NCBI RefSeq assembly: GCF_020921035.1
Contig: NC_063155.1
Location: 22,313,294-22,377,293, forward strand
Length of the DNA: 64,000 bases
Source of the DNA: Rhodamnia argentea
Lineage: Eukaryota; Streptophyta; Magnoliopsida; Myrtales; Myrtaceae
Direction of reading: 5' to 3'
Shown: in pieces, positions 36,715 through 49,063 of the stretch
How positions within the stretch are numbered: the stretch's first letter is position 1
Layout of the letters: each line of letters starts with the position of its first letter
The notes under the pieces: generated by a model
The model's database searches: none
What the model was told of the DNA's origin: nothing
The model's input: the letters and a program-made list of their open reading frames with translations, nothing else
Translations under genes and position numbers: made by a program

Positions 36715-37532
36715 TCTAAAAAGCTTTCGAGAGATCTCTTACACAGTGTACTAATAAGTATTTTTATTATTTTTAAGCACCACATAAGAACAAGAAACGT
36801 ATTATTCGGGAAAATATGGTCGGTCAGACCACGTCACGCAGACCCTAACACCTAAAAAGTAAATGAAATATTGGCGCCGTGCTCGTGATATATTATCATG
36901 TGCGCTTTTCGGGTAACTTGTCGGTTTTCAAATTGTAGAATGCGTTGATTTTCAGGATCAAAGCAAAGATTGTCAACATGTTCCTAGAAGCAAAATAGAG
37001 AAGCCATTTTTCTGGGAAACTCTCGGCAGCCAGAAAATGCGGTTTCTTTTTGGGAAGGGAACTTGGAAACGTCAGACACTTTGAACGATCTTGAAGCACA
37101 GGATGCCCGACCGGGTCATCGTTCACCGCGCGGAAGCAACAATTATGAATCTCCAATCACCGTCGTGGCCGTCGTCACCATTATCATCTTCCCGAGTCAA
37201 ACGGGCTCCTTAATGTCAAGGGCAGTGGGGCCAGGAATAACGTTCGGAGCCCGATTCATTCAGACCAGTCGACTCCTCAATCCCGTCGCTTTCGATGGAG
37301 ATTTCCAGTTCATCTTCCTTGACTCGCCGCCGCCCATGGCACAGGCAAAGTCCACCCATTATCTTTATTGTTGGCACCTTCTTTTCTTTTCATTTTCTGT
37401 CTTCTCTTTCTCGGCTGCCCTTTATATATGCGCTGCTCGAGCGCCTCGGGCTGACCACCTTCGTTGCTGACGTGACTTCGCTTCGTCCATGGAGTTTTGA
37501 GAGCTCCTCTCTGTTGGGAAGAGCCGTCCGGC
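36715..37532 (+). other. 5' flank and leader of the RLCK gene, with candidate TATA box
   Basis: TTTATATATG at 37421-37430 lies about 105 bp before the ATG and is the best TATA candidate; a leader of roughly 75 nt would follow. The longer plus-strand open frames here (37063-37470, 37295-37846) run across the leader and into intron 1 and have no family resemblance. Confidence 0.45.
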
Positions 37533-40406
37533 ATGGGAATCTGCGGTGGGAAACCTGCGAAGTGCGCTCATGCTTCGACCATTACCTTCGCCGGTTGGTA
37601 CTCCGGCTTTTTTGTTTCGTCTATAGTTTCTGTTGGGATGTTGCGATCTCTGCCAGTGATCGAGTTGCGTGGGTGATCAGTAGCCAAATATTGGTTTTTT
37701 TTTTTATGCTGGAAATGCTAGTTTGTTCGGTTATTCCCGAATTTTGGAGTTTGTTCTCGTTTAGTGAATCCATGGAAGTGGTGACTTCTTTGGTGCTCTT
37801 GCCAAGATGCTCTTTGGTGCTTTTGTCGAGATGCTTTCGTGTTTGACAAATGCTGCAAGTACCATCGAACTGTAGAAATGTGTGACACTAGCCATGAGTT
37901 TTCATTAAGGTCATGAGCTTGACTGCATATCGAATTTCTGTCCGATTATATAAGTTCTTCATTATTCTGTTATGTGGCAACAATATTAGGTATCTGTTTA
38001 TGTTATGATGTGGCGATCAACTTATGGCTTCCTTGGTAATTTTGTTCCAGAAGCTAAACGATCTCTTAGCAATGTTAGCCGGGATCCACCCCCTCTCAAC
38101 CAGCAAGAGGCTATACCAGGCCTGAAGAAACCTCTGATGAATTCCAAGCTTGATTCCTTGGTCTGCAACAATCTCAAGTCCTTTAGCCTCAGCGATCTCA
38201 AGAATGCCACCAAAAACTTCCGCTCTGAAAGTATGCTTGGAGAGGGAGGGTTTGGTTGTGTGTTCAAAGGATGGATTGATGCGAATACACTATCTCCTGC
38301 TAAACCTGGAAGCGGGATGGTGGTGGCTATAAAGAAACTGAAGTCTGAGAGCTTTCAAGGCCACAAGGAATGGCTTGTACGTGGATTTCTCTTCTGACAT
38401 TCTCTTCGCTACTCTCTTTGCGCGTCTTGTTCGTTTCGCAGTTAACTTAGTTCTGTTTCATTGGCAGGCAGAAGTAAATTATTTGGGCCAACTTCACCAT
38501 GAGAATCTAGTTAAGCTTATTGGCTATTGCTGTGAGTCAGATAACAGGCTACTCGTGTACGAATTCATGCCAAAGGGTAGCTTGGAGAATCATTTATTCA
38601 GAAGTAAGTGCATATTCTTCAAAGGTTTTTTGACCTCTGGACTTCTCTTCTCTGGAAAATCACATGTATGATAACATTGGTGGGTTAGAGAAAAGGCAGA
38701 GAACCAATGTTAAGGAAGGGTCTGTGAATTGTGACCCCTTCTCTTTTCTGTCTCGAGAGCTTATTCCACTTGATTTGTCAACAAGGCCTAGAAAGACTGG
38801 GCAGATTCTGCTTCATTTGTGTGGAAGGATGGCAGTTTTAGTTTTCGAAGGGCCGGACATGTTAGATGCGGAACATAGTCACTTGAAGAGGAAAGGAAAT
38901 AGGACGAGAGAGCACTTTGTAGACACCGTGAATTGTCCACGAGATTCTGAAGGCTGGTTGGAAAATGATTTGGGAAAATCCAGATGATGCTGTTTATTTT
39001 GTAACTCAGAGAATGCCCAATCATTTCTGTATTTCGGAAAACTATTTGGAGAGCAAAGTTGAGGATCATCCTAGGAGAGCCACCAAAGACAGCTAACACT
39101 AGATCCGAGTTGCTACTACAGGAAAATTTCATGCCCTCTAATCTGCAACTTGAATGTGTTAGTGGACGGGGACGTACTATTGGTTGAACATAATTTGGAA
39201 ACATCCAAGTTTCGACGCGCTAACTATTTGCTGACCTTTATCTATGTCTGCAGAAGGCGTCGAACCCATTCCTTGGGCCACAAGGATGAACATTGCCATC
39301 AGTGTTGCGCAAGGATTGTCTTTCTTGCATGGCCTAGATGCTAATGTCATCTACCGTGATTTGAAGGCTTCCAATATACTGCTCGATTCGGTGAGCAGAA
39401 ACTTTCTAAATGATATCGTTCATTAATCGTATATAAGCAGGTAGTTCCATCAGAACCTTGCGTTTATGCTTAACGAAGTCTGGATTAATTTTCGCAGGAT
39501 TTTACTGCCAAACTTTCAGATTTTGGCTTAGCTAGGGACGGGCCTACCGGGGACAAAACTCATGTTTCAACACGAGTAGTGGGAACCCGGGGCTATGCAG
39601 CTCCAGAGTATGTGGCGACAGGTTAGTCTAATCTTCCTGTCACGTTGGACTTTTCATCTATAAAGAATTAATGTTTCACGGAAAATTGTACAGCCGGTAC
39701 AGCCTGCCATGTTTGAATTGAAATACAGACGGTTGGGTGACTGGGCCAACGTCAGATTGAGACTTTGGAAGCTTCAGCTTCTACACCCGATTCGTTCTTG
39801 CTGCTGCTTCTCTGCAGCATAAATAAATCTATACTTGAGTTTTATTTATTTATTTATTTTTGGGTTGGAGCAATTTCAGGAAATAATGATTCTAGAGCGC
39901 TGTTCGAGAAGTGGAAAATGTGTCGAATGACGAGCTTGCATGTTATTGAATTTTAAGAGCCCCTTCCCTATTTTTCTTCCATTATTTGAGAGAAATACGA
40001 TACTTAATCCGTTTGTCTAATGATCGATCCACACGAAACAGGTCACCTAACGCCGAAGAGCGATGTCTACAGCTTCGGTGTTGTTTTGTTAGAGTTACTG
40101 AGTGGAAGACGGGCTCTGGATGACGAGAGACCTGGTTATATTGAGGAGACCTTGGTCGAGTGGGCGAAGCCTTTCTTAAGCGACAGCAGGCGGATCTTTA
40201 GGATCATGGACACAAGACTGGGCGGTCAATACTCTAAGAAAGAAGCCCAAGCTGCTTCTGCTCTTGCTTTGCAATGCCTCCATACGGATCCGAAGAGTAG
40301 GCCGCCGATGGTTGACGTTCTGGCGACTCTAGAAGAGCTGCACACAACAAAGGAAGGGCTGAGAACGCCGCCCTCTAAGCTCGACCACCATGGGAAATGG
40401 AATTAA
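37533..40406 (+). CDS. Receptor-like cytoplasmic kinase, RLCK-VII (PBS1-like/APK type)
   Basis: A Ser/Thr kinase of the plasma-membrane-associated RLCK-VII family that relays signals from surface immune and growth receptors. Six exons: 37533-37593, 38051-38376, 38468-38603, 39254-39390, 39498-39621, 40042-40406; 382 aa. The N-terminus [11 protein letters not shown] carries Gly2 and Cys4, the usual N-myristoylation/palmitoylation signal. The kinase domain (about 76-355) has GEGGFGCVF, Lys115 (VAIKKLK), the IYRDLK catalytic loop (Asp210), DFG (228-230) and [18 protein letters not shown]. All catalytic residues are present. The short first exon (20 codons plus one base) was joined by phase to exon 2, whose acceptor at 38050 is the best of those available; the join is less certain than the kinase itself. 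Introns 1 and 3 are the longest. The exact PBL number is not assigned. Confidence 0.9.
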
Positions 40407-41589
40407 GCATCTCGAGCGGTGCTTACGCTACAAGTACTGTATGAGGTCCGTTGCAGCAGTAGCTGGGGTCCGCATTATTGGTTTCGAGTACCGGAATTAG
40501 TGTGAGAACCCGATAATTTAGGCGACGCCGTATTTATGCTGGGCGAGTGTACATATATATATTTTTTGTATAGGTGAAGGTTTCTCTCACTTAAAACTCG
40601 GGGTCTGTCTTCAGTAAAACAGAAAGAAATGCTGTTGGACTCTTGTATATATCAAAGAATTAGTTAGCTGTCGAATGCCCTTCTCAGGAGACCCTGAAAA
40701 ATTCGAAAGATGAAATTCGTCCGAACACCGAACGATGGGCAAACTGAATTCGGAAGCTTTAACAGCTGACAATGTCTTTTGTGTGTCTATCCCTGAAGAC
40801 ATCATTCATCCGTTTAGTCGTGGTTGGTGACGGCGAACTTGCGCCGCGATAAAACACCGACGAACTCCGATCGCCGACCTTTTTTGGTTTAGGGACGACA
40901 CTCGTGAACAGGGTTTTGAAACTAGAAAATGTCTGAATGGGGCCAGAAAACGCATTCCCAAAGTCAAACTTCGCTAGCTTCTTGGGGTTCTGGAGTTTTG
41001 GGGGGAGACATGTCAAAAGATTATCAAAAGTACTTTGTTTCCCCAATATGAACAGGGAATAGTCGTGTGGACTAGAACTCGGACCTCATGGGTCATTCCT
41101 CAGGAACTTTGCGCCTACATGGGCCGACTTGGGCGAGATGCTGCTGACTCGCCAAGGGTCTGAAATCTGACTCATCACTCAAATGAAAATCGCCGCAGAT
41201 TTTGATGAAAGAACCCTCCGAGCTTTCATGTTCAAAGGTCAATTCAGAATTGGAATTTGTAGAAATCTGAAATGGGAAACTAAGGGCGCACGTGGCAATA
41301 TTTATGCTCTACATATCAATTTTTATCCGGGAGTTATTTTTTTACTTCTTCTTCCGAACTGAAGTTGATTTTTCTACTTATAGAGAGCTGTAGTTTTTTT
41401 TTTTTACTCTTTTAATGGCTCCAAAATTCCTTCTAAAGCAAAAAAAAAAAAAAAAAGCTTTAGAAATAAAAAATAAAGTTACATAACTAAATGAACCTTT
41501 TGATTCGTAAATACTTCTGAATCGGAAATTCTATTCAAGAAATGTTGTCATACAGGCCCTAAGAGAAAGCCTTTCAATTTCAACTTTTT
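40407..41589. other. RLCK 3' flank and intergenic DNA
   Basis: Contains the RLCK 3' untranslated region (a run of TA near 40552-40562 may be near its end) and AT-rich spacer with poly-T and poly-A runs. A minus-strand frame at 40759-41046 has no recognisable family. Confidence 0.5.
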
Positions 41590-42500
41590 CGTTTTGTTAT
41601 GGGATAAGTTCACTATAAGTCTTAAAACTTGTCACAAAAATATAATTGAATCCTAAAACTTAACATCGACAATTTGATTAACGAAAAATATGGATGTGAC
41701 ATTTTAAATTAATCTCAATCTCCTATGTAGCATTAATTATTATTATTTATTCATAAAAATTTTATAATATATTAAAAATAAAAAAGAACATTAACATTTT
41801 ATTTTAAAAAGAAAAAATGCAAAAAAAGAAAAGGTAGAGCCTAGGGGCTACATTTGCCGATCGCCGGAGGGGCCGCCGACCCTTGGTAAGGGTGGCCGGT
41901 CCTTGCCAAGCCGGGGCAAGGCCTTGCTGGCCCCTCGATGACCCTCGCCAGGCTTAAGTGAGGGCCGGTGTTGCTCGAATCGATTCTCATAAATCACGAC
42001 AAAGTCGCGAAGAGATGACGTGAAACCTTTGAAAATCTCTACCACAGGAGAAAACTAGATTTTGCAAAACCGAACTGCGACAACCCGGATCGGGTAAGTA
42101 CGGATGGACGAGCTAGTGCAACGTCTTGACAAGACCCGAGTGAGGCTAAATACATGTCTTCTGTTCCACATCACCTAGGGGGAAGTCTTGGGTTAGTTGA
42201 TAAGGCTCGCAGCTCTTTAATCTGTCTAACGTGTTTTGAAGCGGTGAGGGTTTCGACCCAAAGTAAGCAATATTATACGGCGGTAGCTCCCAAGGTCTTT
42301 ATAAGAAGGACGGGCTAGTGCAACGTCTTGGTAATATGCAGGCGAGGCTATGTGCATGACTTTTGTCCCGCCTCGCCCCAACTTGGCGAGGCACCTTCGC
42401 CCCAACTTGGCGAGGCACCTTCGCCCTTCCCTGGTGGAGGCCGCCGGTCCCTCCGGCGAAGTGCGGCAGCTCCTATCAGCGAGTGCTGCATTTTTTTTTT
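41590..42500. repeat. Composite repeat block with GC-rich cores and a 26-bp hairpin duplication
   Basis: An AT arm at 41600-41700 (related to the arms at about 6000 and 61700) is followed by a GC-rich core (41840-41970) of GGCCGCCGACCC-type words. Two related 65-bp segments containing GCTAGTGCAACGTCTTG lie at about 42101 and 42306. At 42367-42425 a 26-bp unit is repeated twice, each copy able to form the hairpin GCCTCGCC / GGCGAGGC. No gene was seen. This looks like nested, truncated transposons. Confidence 0.6.
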
Positions 42501-43401
42501 TTAAGTTTTGTTGTTTAAAATAAAAGTTTATAGTTTCTTATAATTTTTAAATTAACATAGATAGATTCTCAGTGAAAAATAACAATAAGCCTTATGGTCC
42601 AGTTCACTCCCTCTTCCTCAACATCCACTTTCTCGTACGCAGTTGTCTCTGGACGACTGTCGAAGGCAGCTCTCCCATGACCCTCTGGGTCTCGGTCCGA
42701 ATCAGCCGGTTGAGCTGAGTCCCTTCGCATGCGTTTTGAGAGATCGGCTAGTGCGACCAAATCCTGGTAAGATTGGTTGATGTCGAAATCAATTGTTTTC
42801 CCCTTGTTTAGCGCTTCGGTATGCCGATTTTTGCTCTGTTTTTGAGTTCTCCTCGTTCTCTTGGTCGCTGCGTCGACATGTTTTTGATGAACACTCAGCT
42901 ATCATTCGTCGGAAGGGGCGGTGATTTCGAGAGAATTTGTTTGGGTAGTCGTCTAACTTGACACTTACTGTGATTAGCGGAGGAAAGGCAAGGAAACGAG
43001 ATTTGCTGTGATTGTGTTAGAAAAAGCTTGCATCGTTCATGGGATGAATTGTAAAAGTCATCAACGTGGGGTCAAATTTGATTTGATGAAAATGGTGAGA
43101 AGCTCTATTGCACACCTGTGTAGCGATCTTGGTTGAATGAATGAATGAATTGGCTTCGTTGTGTCTATGTAGGGCTCGGATCTCACAACCTGCTTGTTAA
43201 GTATTCTGGAAGAGAGTTTTGCTGAATTATTTTGAAGTTGCCTTGGACCCGAATATGGAAATAATTTCAATCACTCGATGCTCTTGTTCTCGGAATCATA
43301 AGTACTTGTTTTGGCAGAAATGGGAATAAATTGGGGCCTCCTCATTCATTGTGTTACATGTAGCATATGCTCTTGATTCATTTATTTCCAGAGTGACGGC
43401 G

Positions 43402-44133
43402 ATGGAGATCGATATGGAAAGGAACAACAACCGGAAAAGACCCGCCTCTACTGACTTGCCCCTACAGTGGAGCCAGTGGCAGCTGCTTGATTCCATCCTT
43501 CCGACGGGGGGATTTGCGCATTCGTCTGGTCTAGAGGCTGCAATACAAACCCGCGTGATCACCGGGCCTGAAGATCTTCATACCTTTGTAGTACACGTGT
43601 TGGAGAACACTGGTAGTTTACTTCTTCCTTTTGTCTACACCGCGAGCAAATCGCCAAGTGCAGACACTTTGTGTAAGCTTGACAGGATGCTAGACGCGAT
43701 GCTTACTAATGAGGTGGGCCGGAAGGCATCTGTAGCTCAAGGATCAGCACTTATGAGGGTGGCTGCGTCTGTATTTTCCGAAATCCCGTTGCTTAAAACG
43801 ATGAGAGATAACTTTTTGAGTTCTGGAGCCGTTTCTTTTCACCATGCTCCAATCTTCGGGCTTGTATGTGGGCTTCTTGGGTTTGAGAGTGAGACAAGTC
43901 AGAGAGCCTTCATGTTCATTACTTTAAGAGATGTTATTTCTGCTGCAACTAGGCTGAATATAGTTGGGCCACTGGGAGCTGCTGCGTTGCAGCACCAGAT
44001 TGCTCATGATGCCGAAGCTATTACAGAGAAATGGAGTAACCGTGGTGTTGAAGAAGCGTGCCAAACAGTTCCTTTGCTTGACACTGTGCAGGGATGCCAT
44101 GGCTACTTGTTTTCGAGGCTGTTCTGCTCCTGA
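43402..44133 (+). CDS. UREF: Urease accessory protein UreF
   Basis: UreF, with UreD and UreG, loads nickel into the urease active site in the cytosol. It is a single coding exon of 243 aa. The UreF signature is clear: WQLLDSILPTGGFAHSSGLE (residues 26-45), then RDVISAATRLNIVGPLGAA near the middle and a C-terminus QGCHGYLFSRLFCS. Length and ends agree with plant UreF. The frame is open upstream to 43351, but an acceptor (TTTATTTCCAG, ending 43391) precedes the chosen ATG. A good donor at 42766/42767 (ATCCTG|GTAAGA) suggests a 5'-UTR exon at about 42590-42766 and an intron of about 625 bp in the leader. A second in-frame ATG lies four codons downstream and could also serve. Confidence 0.94.
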   Translation: MEIDMERNNNRKRPASTDLPLQWSQWQLLDSILPTGGFAHSSGLEAAIQTRVITGPEDLHTFVVHVLENTGSLLLPFVYTASKSPSADTLCKLDRMLDAMLTNEVGRKASVAQGSALMRVAASVFSEIPLLKTMRDNFLSSGAVSFHHAPIFGLVCGLLGFESETSQRAFMFITLRDVISAATRLNIVGPLGAAALQHQIAHDAEAITEKWSNRGVEEACQTVPLLDTVQGCHGYLFSRLFCS

Positions 44134-45580
44134 TGATTATTCGTGCACGTCCATAACGATCAATTCCTTTATTATGCTCTCCTGCTGATATTGGACGTTG
44201 AATTAGAAATGTTTGCATCTTCTTCAGCCAGGAGGATCCTTGCTGGTGTTTTATGTCGTGTAAGTTAATTTGGATTTTCCATGACTGTCGAGTAGGGAAA
44301 TGTAGATGGATCCATATACCCGTTCGATTGCTTCAGCACTGAATACTTTTATGATGCTTTTGAAAGTTACGATGATCTGAATTTCGAATGTGGTTTCAAG
44401 GCAAGTCAATTCTGTTGTCGCAGTGGACTGAAGCATCGTCTAGCTCATTAGTCACATCTCTAACTAATTTTTGCTTGTAGAGTTGCCAGTGTGACAATTT
44501 CTACGTCATCTGCTATGGTTTTGCTTTGAATATAATACATAGAACTTTCCGATCGAAGATTTCTTGATTGCTATGTGTAAAGCCTTGTATTTTTTTTCCT
44601 GCCTCAGATCCGTATGCTACTTTGTTCCTTTTTCATTGGCGCCGTGCCTTTCATCTAACAACGCAAACTCGATGTTCATTGAATTTCTCCGTGTTGGCCA
44701 GATGCTCCTGTTCGGTGAGGTCGCTATCGTGTCAAGGAATCCTTAACAGGAATGTCGTCTTCCCCACTTGGAGAGTTTTCTGTGGCAGCGGTAACCGGTG
44801 ACTGTTGATGGGTGAGTGCTCCATTTTTGTCTCTGGACTTGCAACACTCGTTTTCTCTTGCACAATTCGCAAGCTACCATTCTGTTGCCGGTCTCGGCCA
44901 TCGTCTCTCTATTTGTAACTTGGTTGTCAAGGCATTGGACGGCGATCATTGCAGGACTGACCTCTGTGCGCCCAAAGTGAGACAATCTCGTTTGCCAGTT
45001 GCCTTCGAATTCGAATAGTGTGACACGGCCAAAATGGGTCTGACATGCATTTTCCTTGTACTCGGTGGCTTGATCGAACTGATCGTCCGCAATCTCCACA
45101 TCGAATGGCTTGTTCTCCTCGATCGGAACTGGTGGGTCAATTTTGTGTTTGGACTGGGATGAAGCTGCAATGAGAAATAGCTAAAGAGATTCGTGAAGGT
45201 CCACCCCGTTAAATACTCCATGAATGAATGTATATTCCTAGCTGGATGAAACGCCTCTCACAAGTCGAAGGCAACGAGATTCGCATCGATCTCACTTGAT
45301 CCAATGACACTGTTTGACTATGATGGTCTCGAATTAGGCATTGGCCAATAAAGTTACACATTTCCTTATGATGTGAGTACGCATGCATAGGCTTGACCAT
45401 GGGTCGTAAATTTAAAATCGATCTTCCCTAATTTCCTCCATGGATAGATATCTTCTTTAAATTTCGAAAAAAAAATCGTTGCAATGGTCATTGACAATCG
45501 CTAGATCGCTACGTCAAAGTCACTCGAAAATTTGAATCAAATTTCTAATGATAGGGGGAGTATGAGGATCATGAACTTTA
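44134..45580. other. UREF 3' flank and intergenic DNA
   Basis: No gene recognised. Minus-strand frames at 44743-45099 and 44946-45221 overlap and have no family features. The sequence becomes AT-rich toward the tandem array. Confidence 0.5.
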
Positions 45581-47639
45581 GGCACATGTTTTAGATCGGA
45601 TTTCATTCACTTATTTATCATCTTTCAAATTATTTCTCCGTTTTATTATTTGTAGTTAAAACTTAATAGATTAAAAAGTATGTCGGTTTTAACTCGAACT
45701 AACGAAAGTGTGGTTTTAAATTTCTTAATGTAATTTAGGGATTATAATGAACATTTAACAATAATTCGGGGTGAATTGTAGTAAAATAAAAAATGATAGG
45801 GCTTCGATTTGTTTTCTCCGAATAATATCCTCTTTCGGGCACATGTTTTAGATCGGATTTCATTCACTTATTTATCATCTTTCAAATTATTTCTCCATTT
45901 TGTTATTTGTAGTTAAAACTTAATAGATTAAAAAGTATGTCAGTTTTAACTCGAACTAACGAAAGTGTGGTTTTAAATTTCTTAATGTAATTTAGGGATT
46001 ATAATGAACATTTAACAATAATTCGGGGTGAATTGTAGTAAAATAAAAAATGATAGGGCTTCGGATTTGTTTTCTCCGAATAATATCCTCTTTCGGGCAC
46101 ATGTTTTAGATCGGATTTCATTCACTTATTTATCATCTTTCAAATTATTTCTCCATTTTGTTATTTGTAGTTAAAACTTAATAGATTAAAAAGTATGTCG
46201 GTTTTAACTCGAACTAACGAAAGTGTGGTTTTAAATTTCTTAATGTAATTTAGGGATTATAATGAACATTTAACAATAATTCGGGGTGAATTGTAGTAAA
46301 ATAAAAAATGATAGGGCTTCGATTTGTTTTCTCCGAATAATATCCTCTTTCGGGCACATGTTTTAGATCGGATTTCATTCACTTATTTATCATCTTTCAA
46401 ATTATTTCTCCATTTTGTTATTTGTAGTTAAAACTTAATAGATTAAAAAGTATGTCGGTTTTAACTCGAACTAACGAAAGTGTGGTTTTAAATTTCTTAA
46501 TGTAATTTAGGGATTATAATGAACATTTAACAATAATTCGGGGTGAATTGTAGTAAAATAAAAAATGATAGGGCTTCGATTTGTTTTCTCCGAATAATAT
46601 CCTCTTTCGGGCATATGTTTTAGATCGGATTTCATTCACTTATTTATCATCTTTCAAATTATTTCTCCATTTTGTTATTTGTAGTTAAAACTTAATAGAT
46701 TAAAAAGTATGTCGGTTTTAACTCGAACTAACGAAAGTGTGGTTTTAAATTTCTTAATGTAATTTAGGGATTATAATGAACATTTAACAATAATTCGGGG
46801 TGAATTGTAGTAAAATAAAAAATGATAGGGCTTCGATTTGTTTTCTCCGAATAATATCCTCTTTCGGGCACATGTTTTAGATCGGATTTCATTCACTTAT
46901 TTATCATCTTTCAAATTATTTCTCCATTTTGTTATTTGTAGTTAAAACTTAATAGATTAAAAAGTATGTCGGTTTTAACTCGAACTAACGAAAGTGTGGT
47001 TTTAAATTTCTTAATGTAATTTAGGGATTATAATGAACATTTAACAATAATTCGGGGTGAATTGTAGTAAAATAAAAAATGATAGGGCTTCAGATTTGTT
47101 TTCTCCGAATAATATCCTCTTTCGGGCACATGTTTTAGATCGGATTTCATTCACTTATTTATCATCTTTCAAATTATTTCTCCATTTTGTTATTTGTAGT
47201 TAAAACTTAATAGATTAAAAAGTATGTCGGTTTTAACTCGAACTAACGAAAGTGTGGTTTTAAATTTCTTAATGTAATTTAGGGATTATAATGAACATTT
47301 AACAATAATTCGGGGTGAATTGTAGTAAAATAAAAAATGATAGGGCTTCAGATTTGTTTTCTCCGAATAATATCCTCTTTCGGGCACATGTTTTAGATCG
47401 GATTTCATTCACTTATTTATCATCTTTCAAATTATTTCTCCATTTTGTTATTTGTAGTTAAAACTTAATAGATTAAAAAGTATGTCGGTTTTAACTCGAA
47501 CTAACGAAAGTGTGGTTTTAAATTTCTTAATGTAATTTAGGGATTATAATGAACATTTAACAATAATTCAGGGTGAATTGTAGTAAAATAAAAAATGATA
47601 GGGCTTCAGATTTGTTTTCTCCGAATAATATCCTCCTTC
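45581..47639. repeat. Eight-copy tandem array of a 257-258 bp unit
   Basis: Units start with GGCACATGTTTTAGATCGGA at 45581, 45838, 46096, 46353, 46610 (with GGCATATG), 46867, 47125 and 47383; the spacing is 257 or 258 bp, the extra base coming from CTTCGGATTTG or CTTCAGATTTG against CTTCGATTTG. By eye copies differ at only a few positions each, mainly in the first unit. The unit is AT-rich and noncoding. Each contains AGTTAAAAC followed 23 bases later by its exact complement GTTTTAACT. The array ends at 47639, about 1.4 kb before the MYB start codon. Confidence 0.97.
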
Positions 47640-49063
47640 AGTCTCCCTTTTGACTTGGCTGGGAAATCGCCACTCTTTTTCTCTTCAGCTTCGGCGTACA
47701 GATAGCAAAAACTCAAAAACTCTCCCTCTCACTCTCTCTCTACCCAAAAAGAAAGGAGAGATGTATCTCTCTCTCTCTCTCACCCCTTAGCTCCCCCACG
47801 CTCCACGGCACGCGCGTACTCCCCACGGAACAGCCACGACCCGCCACCTCTATCTCGTGCTGGCCACGCGCCATCTCTCTCCTCCTCCTCCTGCACCCGC
47901 TTCATTATCGGGAAACAATCGCCACCTCTGACCCGATCAAATGATTAGCATTCAAATTTTTTTTTTTTTTCTTTTTTTCACTTTTCTCGCCTGCGATTAA
48001 TAATCGAATCGAGGGATCGAGGCTCGAGCGTGAGCGGGATAAGGTGGGGGCCCAAGGAGATTTCGATCGGTTCAGTGATCTTCATTCCTTCTCTCTCGCT
48101 CTCTGCGAAACCTCCTTGCTCGCCTTCTCTCTCCTCGAGCTTTAGAGAGGGAGAGTGAGAGTGTGAAATGGTGCGGAGACGCCGCGAAAGCTCGGAGCTT
48201 CAGATGGAGGTGTAGATCGGAGCGCGGGAGATTCGGCGCCATCGAGCTTCGTCCGCCTCTCGTCTCTGCTGAAATCTGTGTCTCCTCCGGTGAAGTGCAG
48301 TTCGTTCTGAATCGCTGCTGATTCTGTCCGCGGGAGAAGCCAGCAAGCTGATTCGACTTTGCGAATTCGTTGAATGCGGTTTTTTTCGAAGCCCGTGACT
48401 GCTAATTGGAGTTACGTTTTCTCTCTAATAATCCGCTTTCTGGAGAGGGAACTTCCGAGGATCAGGTGCTTTGAGGATCAAGCGGAGTTTCGAATGGGTC
48501 CAAAGGACTATTTTGAGGATGCTTTGGACGCGAAAGCCAAGATCATGAGTAATGATTAGTTCTCTCGGTGAAATCTGACCAGGCGCCGTTTCCTTCTGGT
48601 AAATTTTCTTTCATGATCATGCTAGGTGGCTTCAATTCTATCACTGACAAAGTCTGAATTCAATTGCTATTGTCCACGTGGTGATTCTGAAGAGTATGAT
48701 AGTGGATAGCTCTGATTCCGATGACTGACTAGAAGTATGATCTTTAGTCTCTCGGCCTTGCATATTTCATGCTTTTGGTTACCATTGGTACTGTGGGCTG
48801 ATCGTGGTGTTTCACTTCTATTTTTCACGATGCATCGATCATCACGCAGTTACAGATGTTAGGTTGCTAAAAAAAAAGGCTAGAAAAGAAAAGGAATCAG
48901 TTTTTAGGAAGAAGGGAGGAAGGTTTATCTATGCACAAGAATTTCTAGGTCACGTTATTGCTGATAGTAGTGATGTGCCCTGTCTCTGCTCTACTGCTTT
49001 TTCTAAGTCCATTTGTTAATAATGTGGAAAATTTGTGTTTTTTTTTTAGGCATATTGGTCGAG
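47640..49063 (+). promoter_or_regulatory. MYB promoter and long 5' leader with an intron and two upstream ORFs
   Basis: After the array come CT-rich promoter sequences (CT runs at about 47766-47781 and 48090-48130) and a GC-richer leader. A donor at 48598/48599 (CTTCTG|GTAAAT) and an acceptor ending at 49049 define a leader intron of about 450 bp just before the ATG at 49064. Two upstream ORFs lie in the first leader exon: 48168-48215 (15 codons, start MVRRRRE) and 48374-48559 (61 codons). The transcription start itself is not visible. Confidence 0.55.

Noticed and set aside
37063-37846. Open frames of 135 and 183 aa upstream of the kinase
   Set aside because: They cross the likely TATA box, leader, exon 1 and intron 1 of the RLCK gene in other frames and resemble no family.
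45581-47639. CRISPR array
   Set aside because: The units are contiguous 257-bp copies with no alternating short repeats and unique spacers, in a plant nuclear context.
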